Shown one piece after another: positions 39,293 to 47,417 of a DNA stretch of 64,000 nt; positions within the stretch are counted from its first letter, which is position 1, and each line of letters begins with the position of its first letter. The translations under genes and the position numbers were made by a program. The notes under the pieces are model-generated. The model was not told the DNA's origin. It did no database searches and saw only the letters and a list, made by a program, of their open reading frames with translations. This stretch comes from Gammaproteobacteria bacterium (lineage in GTDB: Bacteria > Pseudomonadota > Gammaproteobacteria > Xanthomonadales > Marinicellaceae), in assembly GCA_041395445.1 (NCBI GenBank), contig JAWLAO010000005.1:156244-220243 (forward strand), in the 5' to 3' direction.

Positions 39293-40813
39293 CTACTTCT
39301 TTAATAGACTTAATATTTCGTACAATTCTTTTTGTTGCTCTGTATTTATTGTCCGCATAAAATTTTCAACTTGCTTCTTGGTGTTTTCATCTAAATTTAA
39401 ATTATTTATTGAGGCAAATTCTTTATTTGAAGCCTCAAAATAAACATCATTTTTAATTTCTTCAATATTTAATAATTTAGCAAATCTGCAGAACTGTCCA
39501 ATATCAAACTCAACATCCAAAATAAGGTTGTATTTACCTTTAGTAAGTGGTTTCTGTCTATCAATAGACTTCACGATACCACCACCTAAAGTTTCAAGAA
39601 AAACCCTCTCATTTACAATATAAGAGTCACTGTCAACCTCAGAAATATTTTTTGCATTCTCTTTCTCCGTTTGTTTCTGCAAATTTGCTCGCCGTTCAGA
39701 TATTTCTAATAAACGAATTGCCACATGATTAATGTAATCAGAATCCTGTACACTTTTCCATTTAGATGGAATAACAGACTCTCCATGTGAGCGCCCATTA
39801 AACTCCTCTGCGAACGCAGCAATACTATCGGTATCAGTACCAATTGAATTTACAGCTTTTTCAATACTTTTAATTGGATTATTTGCATACCTACAAACAA
39901 AATAAATACCAGCCAATACAGTTGAAGTACCAGAACCTTTGGTTTCATTTTGATAGCACCCAATTGACTTTAAAACTTCAAAATCTGAAACATTGTTTGC
40001 TAACATTTTATAAATTTTTCTTAGAAACTCTTGAGTTTCATTAATCACAGCTTTAAACAACTCCTTAAATGATAATTTCGATTTTTTGTTCCACTCAGCC
40101 TCCCAATTTTGAAGTCGTTTATTTTCTATAAAATCTATTGAAAACTTATCATGCATGTCTTTACCTAATTCTGTTAAGAAAGAAGTAAAATTAAAGTTTT
40201 CTGGAATAATTTTTAAAATACAATCTATTGAATATCCATAAAGCATTGCACCTAAAATAGCTCTTGGGTGTCCGTGAGTTACAATACTGTTACAAAATAT
40301 TTCTTCTTTGATTACTTCAGATTTATCAAAATTGGCCAAAGCTATGGGTAAAATCCGCATAGCTGCACCATTTGCACCGCTTTCGCGGTAATCTATAGTT
40401 GTTTTCCCCACCTTAAAAGTGAAAAAATTATTATTCCAATCTGCAGATTTTCTTTGTATTTTCCGTGCTGCATTCTTAATGGTTCTACCAGCCCCTCGAG
40501 AATACAATAACCAATCAGGAAGTTCATTTTTAGCAAAATAATTTTGATTAACAGTGCCGTCATTTTTTATAGAACGAGCCACAGATAGAAGAAGCTGAGT
40601 ATCATCCGAATATGAACCAGCTTCTAACTTATCCACGTATCCATGAAAACGGCCTCCAACGTTCTTTTCCCAGTAGTTAAATGTATCAATAAAATCAGTT
40701 TTAAACTTATTTTCAAGTGACTGCTTAGATTTTTCAAATTCTGTCATCCAGCCTAAAGCATCTCCAATTGCCGCTAGTTTAAGACTGGCTATATATTTAC
40801 TTTCAGTATTCAT
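39293..40813 (-). CDS. ADP-ribosylglycohydrolase (DraG/ARH fold), putative antitoxin
   Basis: A 506-residue protein whose first 370 residues have the DraG fold: LAAIGDALGWMTEF near 14-26, SYSDDTQLLLSVA (metal Asp pair, 67-79), ANGAAMRILPIA, HGHPRAILGAMLYG (180-193) and SIGTDTDSIAAFAEE (323-337, second metal site). DraG-fold enzymes remove ADP-ribose from proteins or nucleic acids. The final 130 residues are an extension I do not recognise. The ATG overlaps the stop of the DarT-like gene (ATGA), so enzyme and likely substrate-maker are made together, as in toxin-antitoxin pairs. Fold assignment is strong; the antitoxin role is inferred. Confidence 0.85.
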   Translation of the reverse strand: MNTESKYIASLKLAAIGDALGWMTEFEKSKQSLENKFKTDFIDTFNYWEKNVGGRFHGYVDKLEAGSYSDDTQLLLSVARSIKNDGTVNQNYFAKNELPDWLLYSRGAGRTIKNAARKIQRKSADWNNNFFTFKVGKTTIDYRESGANGAAMRILPIALANFDKSEVIKEEIFCNSIVTHGHPRAILGAMLYGYSIDCILKIIPENFNFTSFLTELGKDMHDKFSIDFIENKRLQNWEAEWNKKSKLSFKELFKAVINETQEFLRKIYKMLANNVSDFEVLKSIGCYQNETKGSGTSTVLAGIYFVCRYANNPIKSIEKAVNSIGTDTDSIAAFAEEFNGRSHGESVIPSKWKSVQDSDYINHVAIRLLEISERRANLQKQTEKENAKNISEVDSDSYIVNERVFLETLGGGIVKSIDRQKPLTKGKYNLILDVEFDIGQFCRFAKLLNIEEIKNDVYFEASNKEFASINNLNLDENTKKQVENFMRTINTEQQKELYEILSLLKK

Positions 40814-41496
40814 TTTGATCGAATAGGTGAAAAAATATCCTTATCAACTAAAAAGTTGCCTGTATCAAAGGAAGACATCGCAGCCATAGCATTCGCTAAT
40901 TGCTCTTGTGTTTCAAAACAAACTTTTAAAATGTCATCTGTTGAAATTGAGTTTTTCACTAACACCTCTGCTTGAGGATCAGTCGTAAACATGTCTTTTG
41001 TTTGTTTTCTGATTACAAATCTAGAACTATTGTTGGATTCAATGTTTATTTGATTTTGAAACATTGCCTGGAATTTTTCAAAATCCCCTGATATTCCATA
41101 TTGCTTTTTAGCGGCATTAGATGCAGCATTGGTTACAGAAAACAAAGTGTCCTTAGCATAAATGTATTTAGAATCAATTTTTAGGATACACCAACTGATT
41201 GTAGGATCTTCTAAAGTTTTTTCTCTAAATTTTGAAAATAAAAAGTCATTTGGACCGGAAATTGATAAGTTTATATAATTTGTATCATCAAACCTGTTGT
41301 CATCAGTAAATTTCACAAAGTCCATGACATCATACTTTTCAATGTCTAAGCTTTCTAACTTTGCTCTACAAAGAATCTCTTTTTGTTCAAGGATGCTGTA
41401 TAAGTTAATAGTTGGCGTAAAATGAATAAGATATTCAATACCTCTATCTTCAATCTCAACTTTAAATTTTTTATATTCGTTTTTTTTATTCATCAT
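40810..41496 (-). CDS. DarT-like ADP-ribosyltransferase (DUF4433), putative toxin
   Basis: A 228-residue protein with the DarT pattern: YLIHFTPTINLYSILEQKEI (His25 and Asn31, NAD site), NRFDDTNYINLSISGPN, SWCILKIDSKYI, FSVTNAASNAA and a C-terminal TTDPQAEVLVKNSI with the catalytic Glu177. DarT enzymes ADP-ribosylate bases in single-stranded DNA and act as toxins or anti-phage effectors, normally paired with the macrodomain protein DarG. Here the coupled partner is a DraG-fold hydrolase. It starts 26 bases after the helicase gene. Family call is good; base specificity is unknown. Confidence 0.8.
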   Translation of the reverse strand: MMNKKNEYKKFKVEIEDRGIEYLIHFTPTINLYSILEQKEILCRAKLESLDIEKYDVMDFVKFTDDNRFDDTNYINLSISGPNDFLFSKFREKTLEDPTISWCILKIDSKYIYAKDTLFSVTNAASNAAKKQYGISGDFEKFQAMFQNQINIESNNSSRFVIRKQTKDMFTTDPQAEVLVKNSISTDDILKVCFETQEQLANAMAAMSSFDTGNFLVDKDIFSPIRSK

Positions 41497-41522
41497 TTAA
41501 AAAACTCACATTCCTAATCGTA

Positions 41523-42974
41523 TTAAGATTGTATTGGTCCTATATTAACTAACAAATCAGCATCAATTTCATTCAAATACCGTGATGGGTTATAGTCACT
41601 GGAAAACAGATATAATTGTTTTCTAGCCCTTGTCATACAAGTGTAAAGCAGCCTTCTTTCTGTTGAAATATGGTATTCATCGTCTTCTTCATTAAATCCT
41701 TGTAAACATGGTATCACATTGTCATTTAAATCAACTACAAACACATTATTAAATTCGAGACCTTTAATTGATGACATAGTACAAACCTTTATACTTTCAC
41801 TGTTATAGTTGACTGGCAAGCTTGTCTTAATAAGTTCAGTCTTGAATCCACAATCAATTAAATAATTATTAATATGATTTACCCCATTAACTGTTCGGTG
41901 AAGAACTACAGTACTTTCAATGCTATTAATATTTTTCAAATAATTAAGTTGTTCAACTAAACAACTATATTGTTCATCCACAGATGAATAGTATGCAATT
42001 TTTGGTTTTTCCCCTCCATTTAATGCAGATTCCGCAACTGTAAATTCGGACTGGTCTGGCTCATGTTCTAAAAGAGATAGGGCTGCCTTAGCTATATGAA
42101 TAGAATTTCGATAATTTTTTTTGAATTCAATGGTTCTGCCACCTTTGACATTAATCCCAACCTCACTCCATACAAATCCACTTTTATATATTTGTTGAGC
42201 TGCATCAGCAATGATTGAAAGGCTGTTGGTAAAACTATCCACCAACTTTGAGATTACAATGATTTGTGCTTTATTTAGATCTTGAGCTTCATCAATTACA
42301 ATATGTGTAAATGGTGGATTGAAATCAGGGTCATTTTCAATTTTTTTGATTGCTAGAATAGCATAGTCATCATAGTCAACTTTATTTAAAGTTTTCAATT
42401 TACTTTGATAACGTTCAAATACATTCCAAATAACTATTTTATCTTTCCTAGTTACTCGGTCTGATGTTCCTCTTCCAACTCTTGGCGCCTCAAAGTATTC
42501 AGTAGAATCACTAAACAATTTACCTTTTATCCATGAAATTTCATCTAAAAAAAACTCAGGGCTTTTATTTAATACATTACTCTCACTTGACGTTAAGAGA
42601 ACGCGAATATCATTTATGTATTTTATTCGAGTCCAATGATCTAAGGTTTGATTGCCCTTTAAACCAATAAAATGAAATGCCCATTTATGAAAGTTAGTAA
42701 CATTTATTTTAAAATCATTTCTTGTTTTTTGGCTGTCGCTTTGTATTTCGGGCAATAATGCTTCAATATAAGCTGACAGTGTTTTGTTATAAGTAAAGAT
42801 AGCAATATTGGTATCCTTAAACATATTTGCACCAGTTTCATACAAATGCATCGCTCGATATAATGCTACCGTAGTTTTACCGCTTCCTGCTACTCCTTTA
42901 ATTTGAATTGGATTTTCAGCAGGAAGGAACAACACTTTCTTTTGCTCACCTTTTAGCTCTATTCTTTTTAACAT
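41523..42974 (-). CDS. SF1 (UvrD/Rep-like) DNA helicase of the defence operon
   Basis: A 483-residue superfamily 1 helicase: Walker A KGVAGSGKTTVALYR (27-35), Ia FTYNKTLSAYIEALL, Walker B VIDEAQDLNKAQ (227-231), motif III ADAAQQIYKSGF, IV FKKNYRNS, V CTMSSIKGLEFNNVFV and VI RRLLYTCMTRARKQLYLFS. It is shorter than UvrD (about 720), lacking the large 1B/2B insertions, like many defence-associated SF1 helicases. It is the first gene of the helicase-darT-draG operon. A 45-codon hybrid frame lies 19 bases upstream. Confidence 0.9.
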   Translation of the reverse strand: MLKRIELKGEQKKVLFLPAENPIQIKGVAGSGKTTVALYRAMHLYETGANMFKDTNIAIFTYNKTLSAYIEALLPEIQSDSQKTRNDFKINVTNFHKWAFHFIGLKGNQTLDHWTRIKYINDIRVLLTSSESNVLNKSPEFFLDEISWIKGKLFSDSTEYFEAPRVGRGTSDRVTRKDKIVIWNVFERYQSKLKTLNKVDYDDYAILAIKKIENDPDFNPPFTHIVIDEAQDLNKAQIIVISKLVDSFTNSLSIIADAAQQIYKSGFVWSEVGINVKGGRTIEFKKNYRNSIHIAKAALSLLEHEPDQSEFTVAESALNGGEKPKIAYYSSVDEQYSCLVEQLNYLKNINSIESTVVLHRTVNGVNHINNYLIDCGFKTELIKTSLPVNYNSESIKVCTMSSIKGLEFNNVFVVDLNDNVIPCLQGFNEEDDEYHISTERRLLYTCMTRARKQLYLFSSDYNPSRYLNEIDADLLVNIGPIQS

Positions 42975-42993
42975 CAGATTCTCAAATTAATAA

Positions 42994-43131
42994 TCATTCG
43001 GTAATACCCCAATTAAATTGAATGCTAAACCGTTGTCTGCCTTCACTTTCATTAAAACCACCAAATTGAGACTCCAATTTGCGCAGATTTGGGTCTTTGA
43101 TGAGGTTTTCTATGGCGGTTATGTTGTTCAA
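42994..43131 (-). pseudogene. 45-codon hybrid remnant (PD-(D/E)XK start fused to another tail)
   Basis: Reading from TTG 43131, the first 27 codons (ITAIENLIKDPNLRKLESQF and GGFN) duplicate the start of the PD-(D/E)XK protein; the last 18 (ESEGRQRFSIQFNWGITE) do not. The frame ends 19 bases before the helicase ATG. This looks like a recombination join rather than a functional gene, though it could couple translation into the helicase. Confidence 0.65.
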
Positions 43132-43165
43132 TTATTTTTCTCTTTGTTTGTTTATCTTTAAAGGG
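43051..43165. repeat. Direct repeat copy 2, upstream of the helicase gene
   Basis: Matches 39163-39281 with a few substitutions and small gaps. The 110 bases between this repeat and the HNH stop (43166-43275) are AT-rich; a frame GINVVREVDFE there may be a gene remnant. Nothing else is seen in the 301-base gap. Confidence 0.85.
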
Positions 43166-43275
43166 GATGATTACCTTATTCAAAATCAACTTCTCTGACC
43201 ACATTGATTCCTTTTTTTAAATTTCTGAATTATCATGTATTTGCCTCAAAAATGGATTAATTTAATTGAATTAAA

Positions 43276-44127
43276 TTAACCTTCTTTATATACCTTTGTT
43301 AATTTTTCAAATCTCAATAAATCAGGGTTGTTGTTTAATTGTGAATGGCCAGGTTGTTCAGAATGACATTTAATACACAGAGCTTCTAAATTAGCATACC
43401 TATTGTTAGATTTATCCATATTTTTATGGTGACAATGCAAATATCTTTTCAATTCACTTAAACTACAATCAATACCACACCCTTCACAAATCCAGTTTTG
43501 ATCATTTTTATATTTATTCGAAATTTGATCCCAATCGTTTGAGTAAATATTAGGTTTAGCATATTTACTTGACTGAAACTCATTTGCATTTAATGCCATA
43601 GTTAAACCTTCAGACATAAATTCTTCAAGTGAAAACTTTTTATTTGTTGTTAATTCGTATTTTTTAATACAGTTTTTACAACAGTTTAATTTTTGATTAT
43701 CAAGTTTTATTTTTACCAGGTTATTTTCCAGTAGTCTATACATGAATATACCATTTGTGTTGTTAGACATTTTGTACTTGTCTCTCCAACCTTGGGACTT
43801 CGCTTGTTCTAATGTTGAGCAGCCTAATATATGATACTTGTGAAAATTTTGAATCAATTCAACAGAGTTATAATCATTGTTCTTTTCAGCTACGAACAAC
43901 AAGTATTCAGGTACATAACGAATACTTTTATCTACTATATGGACCAAAACTTTAGTAAGAACGCCGTCTTCACGTAAATAATAAACACCATTATCACCAT
44001 AAATTAAACGTTCATGATCTACATCTACTTCACCAGCTTTTAATTGAGCATCAAGCTTTGTAATACCTGGGTCGGCTCCCAGTGACAATACAATCTCAGT
44101 TAATTTTAGGAATTTAGTAATTTTCAA
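43276..44127 (-). CDS. zorE: HNH endonuclease, ZorE-like (Zorya effector)
   Basis: A 283-residue protein with a C-terminal HNH nuclease: CEGCGIDC (Cys214/Cys217), LHCHHKNMDKSNNRYANLEAL (231-250, His-His and Asn) and CIKCHSE (251-257). The middle has KYHILGCSTLEQAKSQG and CCKNCIKKYE, features I recall in HNH proteins of this kind. It starts with a TTG overlapping the zorB stop (TTGA), so it is coupled to zorAB. That order (zorA-zorB-HNH) matches type II Zorya, where ZorE cuts or nicks phage DNA. The ZorE name rests on position and domain. Confidence 0.75.
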   Translation of the reverse strand: MKITKFLKLTEIVLSLGADPGITKLDAQLKAGEVDVDHERLIYGDNGVYYLREDGVLTKVLVHIVDKSIRYVPEYLLFVAEKNNDYNSVELIQNFHKYHILGCSTLEQAKSQGWRDKYKMSNNTNGIFMYRLLENNLVKIKLDNQKLNCCKNCIKKYELTTNKKFSLEEFMSEGLTMALNANEFQSSKYAKPNIYSNDWDQISNKYKNDQNWICEGCGIDCSLSELKRYLHCHHKNMDKSNNRYANLEALCIKCHSEQPGHSQLNNNPDLLRFEKLTKVYKEG

Positions 44128-44813
44128 TTTGATGCACCAACCCCTTTTAAGATAGTATAGATTTTCTCTTCTGCTTTTGTGGCAACCCTAAACTCTACTC
44201 GCCTTGATTTATTAAAGTCTTCCTGTTTATTATCATCAAAAATTAATTTAGCAAAAGACAAACCATTGGCTCTTAACACTGATTTCATCCAATTCTGTTT
44301 AGATTTAGTAGCTTCTAACCTAAAGACATAATCTAATACACTGTAACTTCTGCGTTGAGATAACTGCGCATTGAGTAAATATGAATCCTCGAATTCAGTG
44401 CCCTCTCGCCAAAGGCTTGACGTGTGTCCTTCAATCCTGATTTCATCTATCTCTTCTTTAAATTGTTCAGAACTTAAAATTTCGATATACCTAGGGAAAA
44501 AGTCATCCAGTATTTCTTTGAACTTAACTTTTATCGAAGCGCTTGATCTGTCAAATAAAACCTCTGGTTCTTGAAATTGAATGGTACTGTCTGGAAGTAA
44601 CTCAGCTCCCCATTTTTCCAAGTCCTTTTCAAATTCATCTTTTAGGGCCTGGTGAAGTTCTTGTTTTGATTTTTCATAAGTCAAAGCTATATTCTCAATG
44701 GCTTCTTTTTCTGACTCAGCTTGAATCATAAAAATAATTGCAATAAATAAAAACACCATCATCAAACCAGCCATGAGGTCAGAAATACTGATCCACTCTC
44801 TGTTTGCCTGCAT
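44124..44813 (-). CDS. zorB: ZorB-like MotB/OmpA-domain stator protein
   Basis: A 229-residue protein: a short cytoplasmic start (MQANREWISISDLMAGLMMV), one membrane segment (about 10-30) with the ion-channel Asp12, a coiled region (33-75), and an OmpA-like peptidoglycan-binding domain with IEGHTSSLWREG (127-138), LSQRRSYSVLDYVF and SRRVEFRV. The SDLMAGLMMVFLFIAI stretch is the ZorB signature. With ZorA it forms a proton- or sodium-driven motor in the envelope that senses phage infection. zorA ends 2 bases upstream. Confidence 0.9.
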   Translation of the reverse strand: MQANREWISISDLMAGLMMVFLFIAIIFMIQAESEKEAIENIALTYEKSKQELHQALKDEFEKDLEKWGAELLPDSTIQFQEPEVLFDRSSASIKVKFKEILDDFFPRYIEILSSEQFKEEIDEIRIEGHTSSLWREGTEFEDSYLLNAQLSQRRSYSVLDYVFRLEATKSKQNWMKSVLRANGLSFAKLIFDDNKQEDFNKSRRVEFRVATKAEEKIYTILKGVGASN

Positions 44814-44815
44814 GA

Positions 44816-45952
44816 TTATGCTACCTTAGTTAACTGGCTTACTTTTTCCAAAAAAGCGCCATAATCTTTTCCAAACTTCTCGGTTAATCCAACTAAAGTC
44901 TTTTCCAATTGACCTAACGACTCAGGTAATTGAGATTTCAATGCTTCATTGATTTCAGTCAATGATTTAGATTGTTCAGTAACTGATTCTTTAATGTTTT
45001 TGCTTAATTTATCGATACCTTTATAAGCATCTTCAATGCCTTTATCAAAACTACTAATACTGTCATTGAGCTTACTAATGATTTCCCACTTTTTAGCAAA
45101 GACTTTTTGTAATTCTTCACTGCTTTCTTTGTTGGCAGTTAATATTTGAGCAAGGTCTGAGTTAATTTGTTTGAAGGTCTCGGCATGTTGGGTAACTTTG
45201 GCTATTTGATTGTTATACAGCTCAACTTCCACCATCAAACCATTAACTCTTTTCTCAGTTTGAACCACATGTTCCTTGTAATTATCTTGCCATTGTACAA
45301 GTTCCTTTACTGCTTGATTCAATTCTTTGAAGTTTTCTCCAAATTGTTCAGTCAGGTTATTATTAAAATCCTTGATAACATTTTCTAATGCTGTAATGAT
45401 TTCCTTTGTAGCACCTTCAGAAAGTTTGTCTAATGCCTTTTCTAGAGTTTCATTGGACTTTTTGAACTCATCCGTCATAATCTCTCTTAACTTCAGTTGT
45501 TCATCCCTACTTTCCATTCTGAAGTTTTTAATTTGATCAATATTTTCAGTAAATAACTCAGGTAAAGAAGACAGTTTATCCAACTTACTTTCCATTCCTG
45601 CCATAGGGTTTTCATCAGAAGCTATATTACTGAATTTCAATTTTTGCCATATGGTCAATATAATGGCAATAATCATACCCAAAATACTTGTAAGAAAAGC
45701 TATTTTCATTCCTTCTAAAAGCTTTGGTACACTACCTTTAATATCAATAGTGTTAAATTCCCAAAGTCCTAAAAAAATACCCACAAAAGTCCCTGTAATC
45801 CCAATACTCACCAAAGTACTTTTAAAGTCTTTGTGGTTATTCTTTCCCATAGAGGCCACATCAATTATTGTAAGAACAACCATAACAATTGAGATAACTA
45901 AAATTATCACTAGATTCAGTCCTGAGAACTGATTAAAGGTATCATTTTGCAT
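44816..45952 (-). CDS. zorA: ZorA-like MotA/ExbB-type motor protein with long cytoplasmic tail
   Basis: A 378-residue membrane protein: three hydrophobic segments (about 12-33, 44-64, 84-105) with a MotA/ExbB-like STLVSIGITGTFVGIFLGLW, then a cytoplasmic tail of about 270 residues rich in coiled-coil heptads (for example LDKLSSLPEL and VEKRVNGLM-type stretches). In Zorya the tail passes the signal from the envelope to the effector. It has AGAGAGGAAAA 11 bases before the ATG and follows a terminator after hsdS, so it begins its own transcription unit. Confidence 0.88.
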   Translation of the reverse strand: MQNDTFNQFSGLNLVIILVISIVMVVLTIIDVASMGKNNHKDFKSTLVSIGITGTFVGIFLGLWEFNTIDIKGSVPKLLEGMKIAFLTSILGMIIAIILTIWQKLKFSNIASDENPMAGMESKLDKLSSLPELFTENIDQIKNFRMESRDEQLKLREIMTDEFKKSNETLEKALDKLSEGATKEIITALENVIKDFNNNLTEQFGENFKELNQAVKELVQWQDNYKEHVVQTEKRVNGLMVEVELYNNQIAKVTQHAETFKQINSDLAQILTANKESSEELQKVFAKKWEIISKLNDSISSFDKGIEDAYKGIDKLSKNIKESVTEQSKSLTEINEALKSQLPESLGQLEKTLVGLTEKFGKDYGAFLEKVSQLTKVA

Positions 45953-45977
45953 TTATATTTTCCTCTCTAATTTTGTT

Positions 45978-46006
45978 GATAAAAATAAAAAGGGGGCTGA
46001 CCCCTT
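45978..46006 (-). terminator. Terminator between hsdS and zorA
   Basis: On the minus strand AAGGGG, loop TCAGC, CCCC(TT) followed by TTTTTATTTTT. A good rho-independent terminator ending hsdM-hsdS transcription before zorA. Confidence 0.75.
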
Positions 46007-46027
46007 AACTTTTATCAAACTTTCGAC

Positions 46028-47269
46028 TCACACAAACATCCTCTGCAGTAGCCCTTTTTTAAATTGGGTGGTTTGGTTGATTTGTTTGGTTAGTTGGTTA
46101 ATGGATTGATCGATTGCGGATAGGCAATCGGCTATTTTTTGTTGTTCTTGCAAAGAAGGAAATGATAATTGAATCTTTTTTAGATCACTTGCAAGAATAT
46201 GCTTAACAGTATTACCTATAGATATCTTCCAAATTGATTTTCTACCCAAAAAGCTATAAAAATAATAAGTTATAAATTTTGAATAGAACTGTTATTGGTT
46301 TAGCAATTGAAGAGCATGACAATTAGAATCTTCATAATCTTTGGATACAACTGCACATTCTCCAACATGACCTGACTGAACCATCAAAATATCATTTTCT
46401 TTTAGTTGTGAATTTTTTTGCTTTGTATGAAATTCATCATTAATAAAAATCATTCCCTTATTATTAATGCTGTTTTTTTTAATATTTTTGCCTTGAATAT
46501 AGCAAATTCCTGTTTCTCTATAGTGTGGCGTCGCAGTACCAACAAAACCATTTGTAACAACAGGGAAAGAGCTAATGAAAGACTTCTCTTCCCAGTCAGG
46601 ATAATTGTTTGAGTTTTGAATGGAACACACCCCTGTTGACACACCCCTGACCCCTCTCGAGAGGGGACTGTTGGAGTCCGGTTTAAAGCGGATTTCTTGG
46701 TTAAATATCTTTTGCATCAGGCCTTTTTTGTAGGTTTCTAGGGCGGTTTTTTTTTGTTTGAGCAAGCCGATGCGTTTATCCACAGCGGTGAGGAAGTTGG
46801 CGATTTTTTGTTGTTCTCTTAAAGTTGGTTCATTGACTGAATAAGTTGATAATTGAGGGGCTGTTAGTTGGGGCACACCTGTACTTTCAATAAATAAGTT
46901 GATTTGATTTATCAAATATTCAAAAAATACAATATCAATATCATGTTTCGGTTTTAGAATAAGCAATCTAACAATTGGGTAAAATTTATGATCTCTTGCA
47001 TGAGCTATTCCAATATTAACCCCTCTACCTGTTACAGTAATAACATTTTCATTAACCTTAAAAATATTTGAAAAACCATACAATCCCTTTGCTTTTTCAG
47101 CATTAGCATAAATTGGATAGGGAAACTCACTTGTTTTAATGTGGCTTACATGCGATTTTTTTATATCGCCCCCCGCTGTAATATTAAATACCTTACTTAA
47201 ATTTACCTTTTTCCAATCATCATCAAATCCCGGAAACCTCAACTCTGGCACCAATTTTACATTATCCAT
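46028..47269 (-). pseudogene. hsdS: Type I restriction specificity subunit, in-frame stop codon
   Basis: A full two-half HsdS frame of 414 codons broken by a TAA at 46292-46294 (codon 326). The same frame continues FITYYFYSFLGRKSIWKISI and LSFPSLQEQQKIADCLSAID, the end of the second target-recognition half. First half: VPELRFPGFDDDWKK and PTLREQQKIANFLTAVDKRI. ATG 47269 follows GGAGGGATCA and is preferred over ATG 47281. In the linker between halves, NSPLSRGVRGVSTG is encoded by a dispersed palindrome at 46651-46666. HsdS sets DNA specificity; one base would restore it. Confidence 0.88.
46639..46666. repeat. Dispersed palindrome inside hsdS
   Basis: ACACACCCCTGACCCCTCTCGAGAGGGG, palindrome core 46651-46666, in frame within the linker between the two recognition halves of hsdS. 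Same unit as at 6649 and 36465. An extra ACACACCCCTG lies just before it (46625-46635). Confidence 0.85.
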
Positions 47270-47282
47270 TGATCCCTCCATG

Positions 47283-47370
47283 CGCTTCGCTTAGTCGATA
47301 TGACAAGGGGGTGAGCGCTTCGCTTAGTCGAGATGACGGGGGAGTGTACACTTCGCTTAGTCGAGATGTC
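47283..47370. repeat. Three copies of CTTCGCTTAGTCGAGATGAC
   Basis: Copies begin near 47285, 47318 and 47351, spaced about 33 bases, between hsdM and hsdS. A reversed copy lies at about 36547-36571 upstream of hsdR. It reads like a dispersed genome repeat. An AT-rich spacer (47385-47420, ATTGTTAATTGCACATTGTTC) follows. Confidence 0.75.
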
Positions 47371-47417
47371 GAGTTTTTATTCCTTATTGTTAATTGCACA
47401 TTGTTCATTGTTAATTG

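Noticed and set aside
39293..40813. DraG-like gene as the nitrogenase regulator draG
   Set aside because: No nitrogen-fixation genes are near, the protein is much longer, and it is coupled to a DarT-like gene.
46028..46249. Independent small HsdS-like gene at the end of hsdS
   Set aside because: It is in the same frame as hsdS, after the TAA; it is the C-terminal part of the same gene.
47283..47370. Three spaced copies of a 20-base repeat as a small CRISPR array
   Set aside because: Gaps between copies are only about 12-13 bases, copies are imperfect, and reversed copies occur elsewhere.
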